Assembly (NCBI GenBank): GCA_001579985.1
Contig: LRSR01013557.1
Span: forward strand, 1 to 22,794
Source of the DNA: Hypsibius dujardini
Lineage: Eukaryota > Tardigrada > Eutardigrada > Parachela > Hypsibiidae
Reading direction: 5' to 3'
DNA: 22,794 bases
Shown here piece after piece: positions 11,259-21,246 of the stretch (the stretch's first letter is position 1; each line of letters starts with the position of its first letter). The position numbers and the translations under genes were made by a program. The notes below the pieces were generated by a model that did not search any database, was not told where the DNA came from, and was given only the letters and a program-made list of their open reading frames with translations.

Positions 11259-11407
11259 NNNNNNNNNNNNNNNNNNNNNNNNNNNNNNNNNNNNNNNNNN
11301 NNNNNNNNNNNNNNNNNNNNNNNNNNNNNNNNNNNNNNNNNNNNNNNNNNNNNNNNNNNNNNNNNNNNNNNNNNNNNNNNNNNNNNNNNNNNNNNNNNNN
11401 NNNNNNN
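11259..11407. other. Assembly gap (149 N)
   Basis: Run of 149 N. The gap falls just beyond the 3' end of the 7TM receptor remnant on the minus strand, so the end of that locus cannot be read. Confidence 1.
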
Positions 11408-11525
11408 AAGGATGTGCAGAACTAGGGAGATTAGCGAGTTATCTCATTCAACTATACGTGATTAAGAGAAAGCTTTTTATGTAATATGACCTCTGGGGCG
11501 CGACCATGCGTCGAAAGACGATGCT

Positions 11526-12351
11526 TTACAAATCCTGAAGAGTAACCATAAACGGGATCGGATCCAAAACAGATTGAGCGTAAAATAATACTATTCTAAC
11601 CTCCTGCAAATCGCGAGGGAAAAAATAGAGAGAATATAGCCCACAATCAACGGTCCCATTAAAGTAATATTGCACAATACAAGGGCGCTCAGCAAAATAA
11701 AGGGTCTAACGGAAGGTTCTGGATGGGGAGTAGTTTCATCAAATGTTGACTCTTGTACTTTTGGTTGAGATTTGCGCTGTATCACTTGTCGATTTGGTCG
11801 GAGCTGTCGTGCACTAATCAAGGGATAAGCCACCCCGTATAAATTGAACAGACATCCCAATTAGATGGACAGGCGATAGTAGAGTGCATCCTGGATGATA
11901 CTAACTATCGTGCCTGCTTGCACGTTAAAACACATCGCGACGCATGTGACGAGGGTCACTGGGTGACTGTGATAGTGGCAATAGGTCAGTGGGCTCCTCA
12001 TCGTTCATAGTCGATTCGACGTTATGGGGAAATGTGAATTGGCAACGGTGGAATGGGCGACGTAGTTGCCGTACAAGTAAGCTCTGTGAAATTTGAAGCC
12101 GACGGCAGCGAACCCGTCAACTTGAGCGATCATCTCCAAAGTTGAGCATAGATGATGCAGATGTTGAAGGGTATCCGGAGTGAGGAATGGAGGATGAGCT
12201 GTAGGAGCATGAGTGAGTTGAGGATGATTGAAGTTGTGCGCATACCAAGAGAAATGACTGTTAGTAAGTCCCACATCGCCGGTGTTGTTGGGTCAGTGGT
12301 CCAGGTGCTGCTTCTCCAATTCAAGGCGGTATTGCGGTTCAACTTCACCAT
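11526..12351 (-). pseudogene. Decayed seven-transmembrane (GPCR-like) receptor
   Basis: On the minus strand, 12351-12140 reads a polar N-terminus, a first hydrophobic helix (MWDLLTVISLGMRTTSIIL) and LRIPFNICIIYAQL, like the TM1-TM2 loop of rhodopsin-type receptors. The frame then changes near 12150. One frame continues from about 12180 to 11591: SHFPITSNRL, a TGA stop (12005-12007), TMRSPLTY, a TM4-like segment, DALYYRLSI, a TAA stop (11861-11863), LGCLFNLYGVAYPLI (TM5-like), a basic loop, and FILLSALVLCNITLMGPLIV (TM6-like). In another frame, 11526-11570 gives SVLDPIPFMVTLQDL then a stop. This resembles a TM7 end with DPxxF in place of NPxxY. The segments occur in receptor order on one strand, but two in-frame stops and one or two frame changes make an intact gene unlikely. 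The ligand class is unknown. Confidence 0.55.
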
Positions 12352-13442
12352 GCTTCACTTTTTCCTTTTGCTGGAGTGTTGTTGAGGCGGCTGGAAAGCG
12401 AAAGGGGAATTGCGATGGTTAGGTATCGAAGCTTCAATACTGTAGATAGTTCGTTAAAACTAGAGATGTCTGTTGTGAATAGGAGTAAGTATCTTTGCAC
12501 TTCCTTCAAATTTTGGCGTACGATACGACGACAAAGATGGCAATCGTTTCAAGCCTTTTCGTATCGGCAGCAATTAGAATATCCTTCCTTGATTCCCATC
12601 TCAGTGATCAAAACATCATAATCGGATTGCTATACCAGAAGCATTTTGAAAAGCCTAAACTCAGTCGCTTTTCGCTTTTTAGAGGTGACCCTTGAGTAGC
12701 AGTTCCCATAATTGGAGCCCTGTCCCTTGTGTACGAGTCTCAGAGTCAAATCCATAGAAGCATCCCCATAAAAATCTGAGAATCGTTTTGCTGCTTTCAA
12801 TCAATTTCCTGGTCTATTATCGATCCCAGATGAATTAAGTTACTTGGTATTCTACTAAATGTGTAGAGTGGTAGAAGAACACAACTATTTCTCCACTGAC
12901 AAATCTTCTCGTTCTTCTTTGCATATAAGCAGGTTATGCAATCACTGTGCAGCTTCGATATTGAATTTCTGTCACAGACAATTGGTTCCTAATTCATTCA
13001 GATGGTGTACATGCAGTAGTCATCCTCCGCTTTTAGACGCGTCATAAGCACGTAGGGTTCTTTTAGCCTCGGTGTGAATAGAGTTTGAGCGGGCCCCGAC
13101 CTCAACGCATGCAAACAATATCGTTGAAAGTAAGACAACAGATGAAGCGCCACCTGGAGCAGATTTCTAATCGCAATTCACCTAAGTGTTTCCTTGTCCC
13201 ATTCAGCCAATTATCAGCCTAAAGGTAGGTAAACTTATCATCACATTGATTAAAGGTCAGCTCAACAGGCTCCAAAGTATCTGTAGTCAGTATACTAGAC
13301 GGCCAGTCAAGCCCTAGCGCAGTTTAGCCAGCCTTAATTCTAATGCAAGCGAATGTAGCATAATACCGATTCATAGTCCCATAAGCGCCCACCTCTGCAA
13401 CCCATGACCTCCCAAGAAGTCGCTTTGCTTTTCTCCACTAAT
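12352..13442. other. Intergenic region upstream of the Ig-domain gene
   Basis: Nearly 1.1 kb between the receptor remnant and the Ig gene. Short open frames here show no recognisable domain, and no RNA gene or repeat stands out. The Ig gene promoter should lie in the right part. The Ig reading frame is open back to an ATG at 13404. Confidence 0.35.
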
Positions 13443-16400
13443 ATGGCAGGAACGCTTCTCCGGCAGATTTGTGTCGTCACTCTGCTTTTCTTGTCACATG
13501 TTCTTGCGAAAAATGGAGCAGCTGTTAATCGTTGCCACCCAGTGATCCATCACTTCCAGGAGGATCAAACGGTTCTCACCATCACCTCTGCCCCCTGGCC
13601 CTTAAAACAAATCACCCTCACTCAAGGGGAAGTACAACTCCGAAGGGAACGGATTATCGCATGTGCCTGTTCCAACGCGGACTCTACCTCGGTTGATGAT
13701 ACAAATTCCTTGAGGGATCAGCCAAGTTGGCTCTCCGTTCCAGCCTCGGAACAGTCTTCTGAATGGGCCTTCTCCAAGTCATGGCGAGGGTTAGCAGTGC
13801 AGTTGAAACGCGTTACGTACCTCACAAACTTCACCTCTAATCAAGTCTATCGCTGCGGATATTTCGGAAATGCTATCCAAATCGGAATAACCATAAAACC
13901 ACCGATTATTGCTTCAGACTTCTCCTCAACTTCCGGCTCTTGCAAGCCGGAAATTTATCTAGCCAGCACGGGCGCGCCCCTCACTTCCAGGCGAATTGTA
14001 GCCGCTCATGGGCGAACTTTCACAGACATTCGCTGCAGATGTCTCGGTTCCTCATCTCCCGACAACATGCAGCTATATTGGGAAAGAAACGGAGTCCAGC
14101 TAACCAAAGAATCTGGTTCAACCGAGATCCTACAGGAGCTGGAAGGCGTCGTGCTTTCCCTCAATGTCACCGCTGATAGTAGTGTTTATCGGTCGACCTT
14201 CAAGTGCCGAAGTGGACTTATCCACTCGGACAGTTTTATCCTCGAAACGCTTTGTAAGTCGCAAAAGGATAAGATAGGTTGAGAGGTTAATCAACAAATT
14301 GTTGTTTGTATTTTGGAGCAGGACCGGTGGTGACGCAAATTTTAAAAACTCCTCAACCAATGTTTGTCAATGAAGAAGTCAACATAACGTGTGTTTCTGC
14401 TGGATGGAACCCCGGAAGCAGATTGGACTTCCGACTAGTACGCGGCGGTAATGAAAGCCGCACCTTGGCTCCTCGAATCACCTCGACTGTTTATGAAACC
14501 ACCAAAAATGTCTACGTCATTGAAAAGAGCATTACTTTCACACCAGACTGGAGCATGTTTCAGTGGAACTTGCAATGTCAAGCATCAAATACGGACAGCG
14601 CGATATGGGATCTACTAGTTAACGGAGTCAAACCTGGAAATGCTGATCGGTTTGTTGAAGATGAACGCTTTCAAGGTGTCGCAGATTCTGCTTTAACTGC
14701 CTATTCCACTCATCCGATAGAGGATGTTATGGCCCTCACAATAGCCGAAGGTAAGACAGCAATCTGCTCAACTGCGTGAGTCACCGATAGTTTATAGCTT
14801 ATTTTTTGGTCAAACAGAAGAAAGCTATACTTGTGAGCCGAGTATTTTATTCCAAGACGACACTATGGAATTTAACGACAGAGTCATCGCAGTGGAAGAG
14901 GACAAGCTCTTTCACTTGACATGCCATTGTCGAAACGACACAACGCAATCCTCCACGGGAGGAATTATTCGACGACCATTTTCCTGGACCCTTCGGGGTG
15001 AGAAGCTAACCTCAGACAGCATGGCTATGGCGGGTACTCTGGCCTATCGTACTTACATCGCGTCCAGTAAAAAGGACACGCAACCGACCTTTGTCTGTCA
15101 TGGACGAAATGCATCTTCTGCTTCGGTACGTCAATTCTCTTGCTCGATCTTAATTAACAGGCCACTTGAATCTTCTGTTTGATATTTTAGGTGACTCTGA
15201 ATGTCCTCTCTCCGATCAGTCAAGTGAATATCGCTTTGGAACAGACCGATTTTGTCAATACTATCACCAACAAAATCACGTGCTCAGCTCCGGCTGCTAA
15301 TCCCCCTCCATTGTTCCGTTTCGTAATCCATTACCAGAACGGAACTGTAGAAGAAATTTCTAGCAAAGACATCAGCTTCAAATCAGGATTGAGCGAGACA
15401 CAATTCCCACCGATTATGAACAGCACCGCCAGCTTTGTATTCCTGGCGGAGGAACAGCATGCAGGCGCTGAAATTGTCTGCCTGGCGTTCCAGATAACTG
15501 ATCTGCTCCTACTTCCGCCATTGCCTATTTCAACGGAACACATCTCACAAAACAGCGCAAACACAAACACAGCCAGCGTAAAAGTACATCTAGTCAAGGG
15601 TCGTCCCCCGGTTATCACCGAGTTCTATAGTGCACCGCGGGAACCGATCGTGGGGGAACTTTTTAAGTTGTTCTGCTTAGTGGAAAGCTCTGCACCGCTG
15701 TGGAACGTGCGCGCTATTCGACAGGACGGAGATGGTCAGAACGTTTCCTATCCTGTCGTGTCCAACCAACACATTATGCTGCGTGAGGGAGGGGAAATGA
15801 TGGAACAGATCGGGGCTGGTCTGGTTGCAACAAGGGAACATAGTGGTCGATATCGATGCGAAACAAGGAGCGTGTTTGGTCAAGCCGAAAGAGTCTTTCA
15901 CGACGTACTAGTCAAAGGTATCAGTAAACGTGACCTACAACAAAATTATTTTATATCTACTTAAATTTCCATATTTCTTGTTTTGTTGATATCTAGCGCC
16001 GCCTATGCTGGACGCTAGCCTCTTGGGTTTCATGGGCGTTCGTTCCGTTTATGTTGAAAAGGAACAAAGTCACATGGAATTAGATGTGATAGTCCACGAT
16101 GACACCGAACACCTCAACCCCATCGTCTTGGAATGGTTCGTCACACAAATCAAACATTTTTGCGAACTTTCACATGTATTTTATTGGTTGATAGTTGGGT
16201 CGGTAACGGAGGAAATTATTACGGTCATCCATTAAACGATACCTCAATGGAGCGCGTTCCAAACAAAGACACAAGTGAAAGTGCGATCATCCGTATAAGC
16301 ATGTCAAGCCAAGATTGGCGTTACGGCTGGTCTATCAATGGAAGCAGATATTTAACGTGTCGAGCCACCAACAGCATCGGTACTTCCTCCCCACTCAACG

Positions 16401-17231
16401 TGCAATTTAAAAATCCAACAATCGGTAAGAAATTAACTCATTTAATATGAAATAAGTGACATGAATAAAATGACTGTCGTGGATTGTTTTAAGGGATGGA
16501 TGTGGTGAGGATAGATGCCATTTTGCAACGTATTGCAAAATCAGCTGTTAAACAGCTGCGGGTATCTAGCCGGATTCTTATGCTATTACCAAACGCAACC
16601 TCCGTCGTTGCTTTCGCGCAGACGGTTCGATCGTGCTCCCTTGTGACAGGAACAGAAATGCTCTTCAACATGACCCTCAATTGTTCAGAGCAGACAACGA
16701 GCGGCAAGTTGTCCCGCTTCCACACAACTGAGTACACTTTTAATATCTCTACAACCGAGCCTGCAGATGCTTATCGGGTCACGGTAGTCACTCAAGTTGG
16801 CGATGAGCTTTATCATACCAGTGTGATGGTCAATATTACTCAAGCTTCAAACAACTACCAAAACCAACACCATCATATCAAAGGTATTTCGTTTGAAATG
16901 TTCAATTCAATTCTTCTTTTGCAATTAAAATTGACGCATCGCATTTGACACTCCAGGGATGCGAAACTCAACAAGAATTTGGATGTTAGCACTGGCCATT
17001 GGCGCGTTTTGTGCTTTTATTGTTTTGGTCATGGCCGCGGCTCGTCAGTCACACAAACGCAGTCAAAACGTAAGACCGACTACTATTCCACAAAGCAGGA
17101 GAGGAATTGATAAGACTGCCTTTATTGACAGACTTTTGGAAAGCGCTCAACCATCTCCAAGCATGGTACAAAGTTCTCGGACCCATCTTCCGTTTCAAAA
17201 AAGGATATTTTCCGCCAAATTGAGATTCTAG
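13443..17231 (+). CDS. Multi-Ig-domain type I transmembrane protein, 8 exons
   Basis: Exons are 13443-14253, 14319-14750, 14818-15125, 15191-15917, 15997-16135, 16195-16424, 16494-16883 and 16957-17231. The introns are 59-79 nt and phase-consistent, giving about 1,103 residues. ATG 13443 is preferred over 13404 because it opens a signal peptide (MAGTLLRQICVVTLLFLSHV). The ectodomain shows roughly seven or eight divergent immunoglobulin-like repeats. B-strand cysteines include IIACAC (74/76), DIRCRC (198/200), NITCVS, HLTCHC, KITCSA and LFCLVE. F-strand partners include YRCGYF (138), FKCRSG (255), FVCHGR, IVCLAF, YRCETRS and LTCRATN. A transmembrane helix follows (about 1020-1041), then a 62-residue basic/Ser-rich tail. 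Many N-glycosylation sequons are present. Intron 5 (16136-16194) has the weaker GTTCGT donor; it is needed to change frame between exons 5 and 6. I do not recognise the orthologue; adhesion or receptor function is inferred from architecture only. Confidence 0.8.
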
Positions 17232-17608
17232 AAAACGATCCGGTTGTTGTGCGCGTATCTTCAAATGTCCGTAAAAGCGATCACAGCTTCAGCTGAAACC
17301 AGACGAATACAATAATACAAGACTGCTTTTTTATTGGTTGCAGCTTGTTTAGATTAGCCCAAAATGAGCTTTCTAATCCATGAGAGATTTAATGATATTC
17401 GAGAAACCTACTCTTTCGTAATTCATCTGACTTCGGAAAATGATTCATAACAAAACCAAATAAGATATCTGTACTCTGTAGCTTGGCTCTTAGACCATAT
17501 ATTTTCTTGCTGCTTCTTGTTGTTTAATAGACTGAGGTCAAACTGCATGCCATCGCTCTACAGCTGATGTTGCTGACTAGCATTGGGCAGTTCAGTTCAG
17601 TTCATATC
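17232..17608. other. 3' flank of the Ig-domain gene
   Basis: No canonical AATAAA was seen close to the Ig stop codon. No gene or obvious element was recognised before the minisatellite. Confidence 0.35.
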
Positions 17609-17724
17609 AATAATTAATGTTAAATATAATAATTAATGTTAAATACAATAATTAATGTTAAATATAATAATTAATGTTAAATACAATAATTAATGTTAAA
17701 TATCAATAATTAATGTTATATATC
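17609..17724. repeat. 19-bp AT-rich minisatellite, about 6 copies
   Basis: The unit AATAATTAATGTTAAATAT repeats in tandem about six times. Position 19 alternates T and C between successive units, and the last two units carry one-base insertions. It lies just upstream of the first surviving exon of the receptor pseudogene, where that copy's missing signal-peptide exon would be expected. Confidence 0.9.
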
Positions 17725-17873
17725 AAGTGTCAAGCCGCCAAGCATTAACCAAAAATTAATAAAAAAATAACATATATATGCTTCAAAAAGTTGTCGTATA
17801 TAAGCGCAATGCGTTTCCATTGCCGATATTGCAGCATTGAAGTACACAATTGCTTTGTCCATACAATTTATAG

Positions 17874-19485
17874 GATGTTTTGAGAGTCGCTTGCTGAACA
17901 AATTAGCCGCCGCATGGAATGCTCTTTTCATTACGATGTTTGTATTCCGTTGCATTTAGATGAGTGAGCTGGATATAGTTTGGTGAGTGATTTAGCAAGG
18001 ACTTTACCAAGGACCCATCCAAGTTAGGTAACTCCTTCCCCGATGACCCCGGAGAAGGGTATCATCTACTGCGCGATCTTCGTCAAGATGAACTGGAGCA
18101 GAATTCATCTACTCCATGACACTCATCGTTGTTCATCCTATCGTACCGTGCCTCTCAACAAATAACTCATCAATAGTTCTCCTCGGCCGATGGGAATGTC
18201 TTAGAATTGTCAAGAGTCAATTCTTGAGGACTTTAACAGCAAAAGCAGGGGTACAGTATGACTCTTTCGTTAAGACAAGCACAGTTACATACTCCCGTCC
18301 CTCCCTCCTAGAAGGGATCTTGCAAATGGTTGTATACTGTGGTGCTACTCTTCTTGAGAGTTCATTTGGCCTTCGCAAAGTTCTGATACGACTCAACAAG
18401 AAAAATACCAGGGAACAGTGAATCATTCTAATTAGCTTGACTTTACTGCAAAGAAGTGCCATATCCCGGTTTTACTGCCTTTTATTATCCATTTTTATTT
18501 CTATTGCAGATAACTCCTGCAAAACTTAACCTAACCTATGGGGAACACGTAAGCATCTAAATTCACAATAATGATTCGTGATTTTTTTGCCATCCTGCAA
18601 AGAGAGTTTAAAAGGTAGCATATAGATTGACACTTAGATTATAAATATGAAAAATATGTCACTAACATTTGAAGTAACTGACTCGGCTACTGTATCTACC
18701 TTTCGATAATGAACTATTACCATCCGAAAAGGTATTCCTAGTTATAACGCCATTTTATCACCCTTCGTGGGAGGATTTTACTTGGCAAACTTTGACGGCA
18801 ACGATGAGGTTAGAGCCGAAACTTGCACATACGCGCAATACAGAGGCACTTGGTCCAATGGCTAGCAGTGTTCTTTCTTTGACTTGAGCTCGTGCGACTA
18901 GCCTACCGAACAGTCATCATCATTACCCGAGCGTTATACCATGGATCTTGATACTCTACTGATTTAGGGCGTCGTCTGGCCGTTCGCTGGGAGTACCAAG
19001 CAAGGGTGAAATACAGCGCAGAATCAACACATGATATGGTGCAATTGATAATTATAATTTAGACCCATTTTCAGACACGTCCTATCGTCCCTGCTGGCCA
19101 CATTGCTGTAGAACTCACGGCAGAGGTTTCCTTCTTGTTGTATTCTAATTTTTATCTCCCCTAACGGGATTAATATTTCTGTCTGTCTGCCTTCCTGCTT
19201 TTCTGACTAGCTGTCTGCCTATCTGTCTCTTCGCCTCTCTCTCTCTACCAGCCCGTGCGGGATAAGTTCAGAACAAACCTATATGTGTCTGTAAATCCAC
19301 AGGCGATTTGCAAAGGAAATGATTGTGAGTGGTTTGGGCGTCCAGCGGGAGGAATAGCTCTTTCCGATCGGCTTTTGAACAGTAGTTTTGAGCTTGAAGT
19401 TAGACTGCTCCGTATGCTTGCACATGCTGCTGTCGCTCATGAAGATACAGTGAGCTGCTTTGACATCTTGACCGGTGTTTTCAAG
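17874..19485 (+). pseudogene. Decayed ANF-receptor-type ectodomain gene (paralogue of 21247-22652)
   Basis: Recognisable exons are 17874-17937 (GCFESRLLNKLAAAWNALFI), 17996-18250, 18312 to about 18375, 18510-18548 (ITPAKLNLTYGEH), about 18732-18869 (VFLVITPFYHPSWEDF) and 19252-19485 (PVRDKFRTNLYVSVNPQAIC...). The 64-nt and 39-nt exons are the same size and phase as in the downstream paralogue. Damage is clear. The first (signal-peptide) exon is absent. The 17996 exon has a frame change and a TAG inside HPS*VTPSPMTPEKG, and more stops before EDFNSKSRG. The donor after FGLRKVL has GT changed to AT, leading to a TGA at 18419. Retained introns make this a duplicated, not a processed, pseudogene. 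The last exon is fully open, so rescue as part of a rearranged gene cannot be excluded. VVVYCGA and GEH|VFLVITPF fit the second half of ANF-receptor ligand-binding domains, as in receptor guanylate cyclases. Confidence 0.75.
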
Positions 19486-21246
19486 GTTTGTGGCAAGTTT
19501 ACAATTTACCTGAAATGTGCCAGAAATATCTGATTTATTCTATATTCAATAAATATTCTATTGAAGCCGCCATATTATTGACTACTAAACTTGTTTTGCA
19601 TCAACAACCGATTCTTTTACCGAGCGCTTTCTGCGGAACTGATACCTAATGCGACCTGGTTAAAGGCCATGATTTTTTGCTTGATGAACCGAAGACGGTT
19701 CATTAAGATGGGGGTTCTCGGGTTACAAAACGAAGTGGTTGTCTGGTAAAAGAAGGTCATCAAGTGTAAAAGTAGCGTGTAAAAGTGAAAAAGTGAAACA
19801 TTTTCTGAATTTTAGAAATTCGCTTCTGGAAGATTATCATAACCACAACGGTTACTGCTTCCTCTCTGTTCTGAATATATTATGGGATCCCGCACGTAAG
19901 CCAAGTAATATGTTTTGACACGACGAGATAAACGTTCCTGCATTAATTATGTTACCGGTGTATTTCAACGTGAGAGACTTCCTTTGACTTTTCAGACAGG
20001 TCCGTGAACATCGCGTCAGACACGCTCGCTGGTAGATTCTCAATCCGAATTATCTTGTTCTGAAGTAAAATCTACCACAACATTTCCGGTCTGTGTTGCA
20101 GAGAATGGCTATCTACTTATTCATATCCTGCCTGGCACTGCTCCTCAACATAAGCCATTCCACTTTTAATACCCTCCTAGTTAGTTTTCACAACAGCCAA
20201 TCATGGCCGCACCTTTCTGACCACTAATTCATGTGCATCCACCATCATTTTCTAACCTTTTGGTCAGCACAAATGTCTTTGCAAGTATTCTGTAAACCTA
20301 AACCGACGCCGATAATTAGAAACCTCTTGTGAATTCTCTCTCCCCCCCCCCAATCTGTCCACCAAAACTTGCAGGTGTCCGCTGATATGGGACGATAGCC
20401 AATATTTTTGCATGAAAGTTTCCTTGAAATCCTTTAAAAGGTCTTAGCTTGCGGTAGGGAGTTATTCCTCGATGTCATTTTCTTCGGCAATGAACCCCAA
20501 TCAGGCGATGTGGCATTCAGAATACAGAGGGACCTCGTTGTGACCACTGATATTTATCCTGATTATGTGACACGGTCTTGGCAGTAAATATCTCTGCAGA
20601 AAATTTGGTTTTATTGGCATGACCAAGAGAGATATGCTGCCCCGCTGATTTGATGAGAATGCCAGCGGAAACATTGGCTGTATATGCTGTAAATTTACGG
20701 TATTGTATATGGAACCCATGATGAGGCTGTAGAGTAGCACGCAGCACTCCAGGTGTCATGGATATTCATTGAGTATATATATAAGACATACAATCATATT
20801 CATATAAGTGTTATATTAACACTTTGTTCCTCGGACTAGACATAAATCCATACTAAGTATTTGATTGTACAGGGCCCTCTAGGGGTATGAATTGTGATTG
20901 AAATATCATTTCATTTTAATGTTCTTATGAATAAATGTTAACCCGAAAGGCTATCCTCCCCCTTTGTAGTTCGCCAGGCTCATCTGTTGATTTAACCTAG
21001 CCAGACAATTGATCACTTGTGAATACTGTACACACAATATATATCACAACACTATTTCCTATATAAATATTTTTACAACTACCCTACACCATATGAGATA
21101 CGATAAGCAACTCCCTCTTGCGGTATCACCTTTAAGTATGCGAGAGCAGTGAGAGTACTTTCTTATCCTGCAACTATACTGCGACCTACCCTTCATTCCC
21201 AGTAAAGTACAGGAAAATTAGTTCTAATGACCATCATTTCTTCCAA
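19486..21246. other. Intergenic region between the receptor copies
   Basis: No kinase-like or cyclase exons of the upstream copy were recognised here, so it seems to lack its 3' half. There is a C-homopolymer near 20342. A short plus-strand frame with a signal-like N-terminus lies at 20104-20229 and is listed separately. A minus-strand pair of overlapping frames at 20501-20759 has no recognisable content. Confidence 0.35.
20104..20229 (+). CDS. Possible small secreted peptide or orphan first exon (41 aa)
   Basis: An ATG three bases after an acceptor-like TGTGTTGCAG opens MAIYLFISCLALLLNISHS, which has the hydrophobic core of a signal peptide, followed by about 22 polar residues and TAA. It could be a tiny secreted peptide, the start of a gene whose other exons are not visible (a GTTAGT donor-like site lies inside), or chance. 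The single supporting signal is the hydrophobic N-terminus. Confidence 0.2.

Noticed and set aside
20501-20759. Two overlapping minus-strand frames of about 80 codons
   Set aside because: Neither resembles a known family, and overlapping frames of this length are expected by chance.
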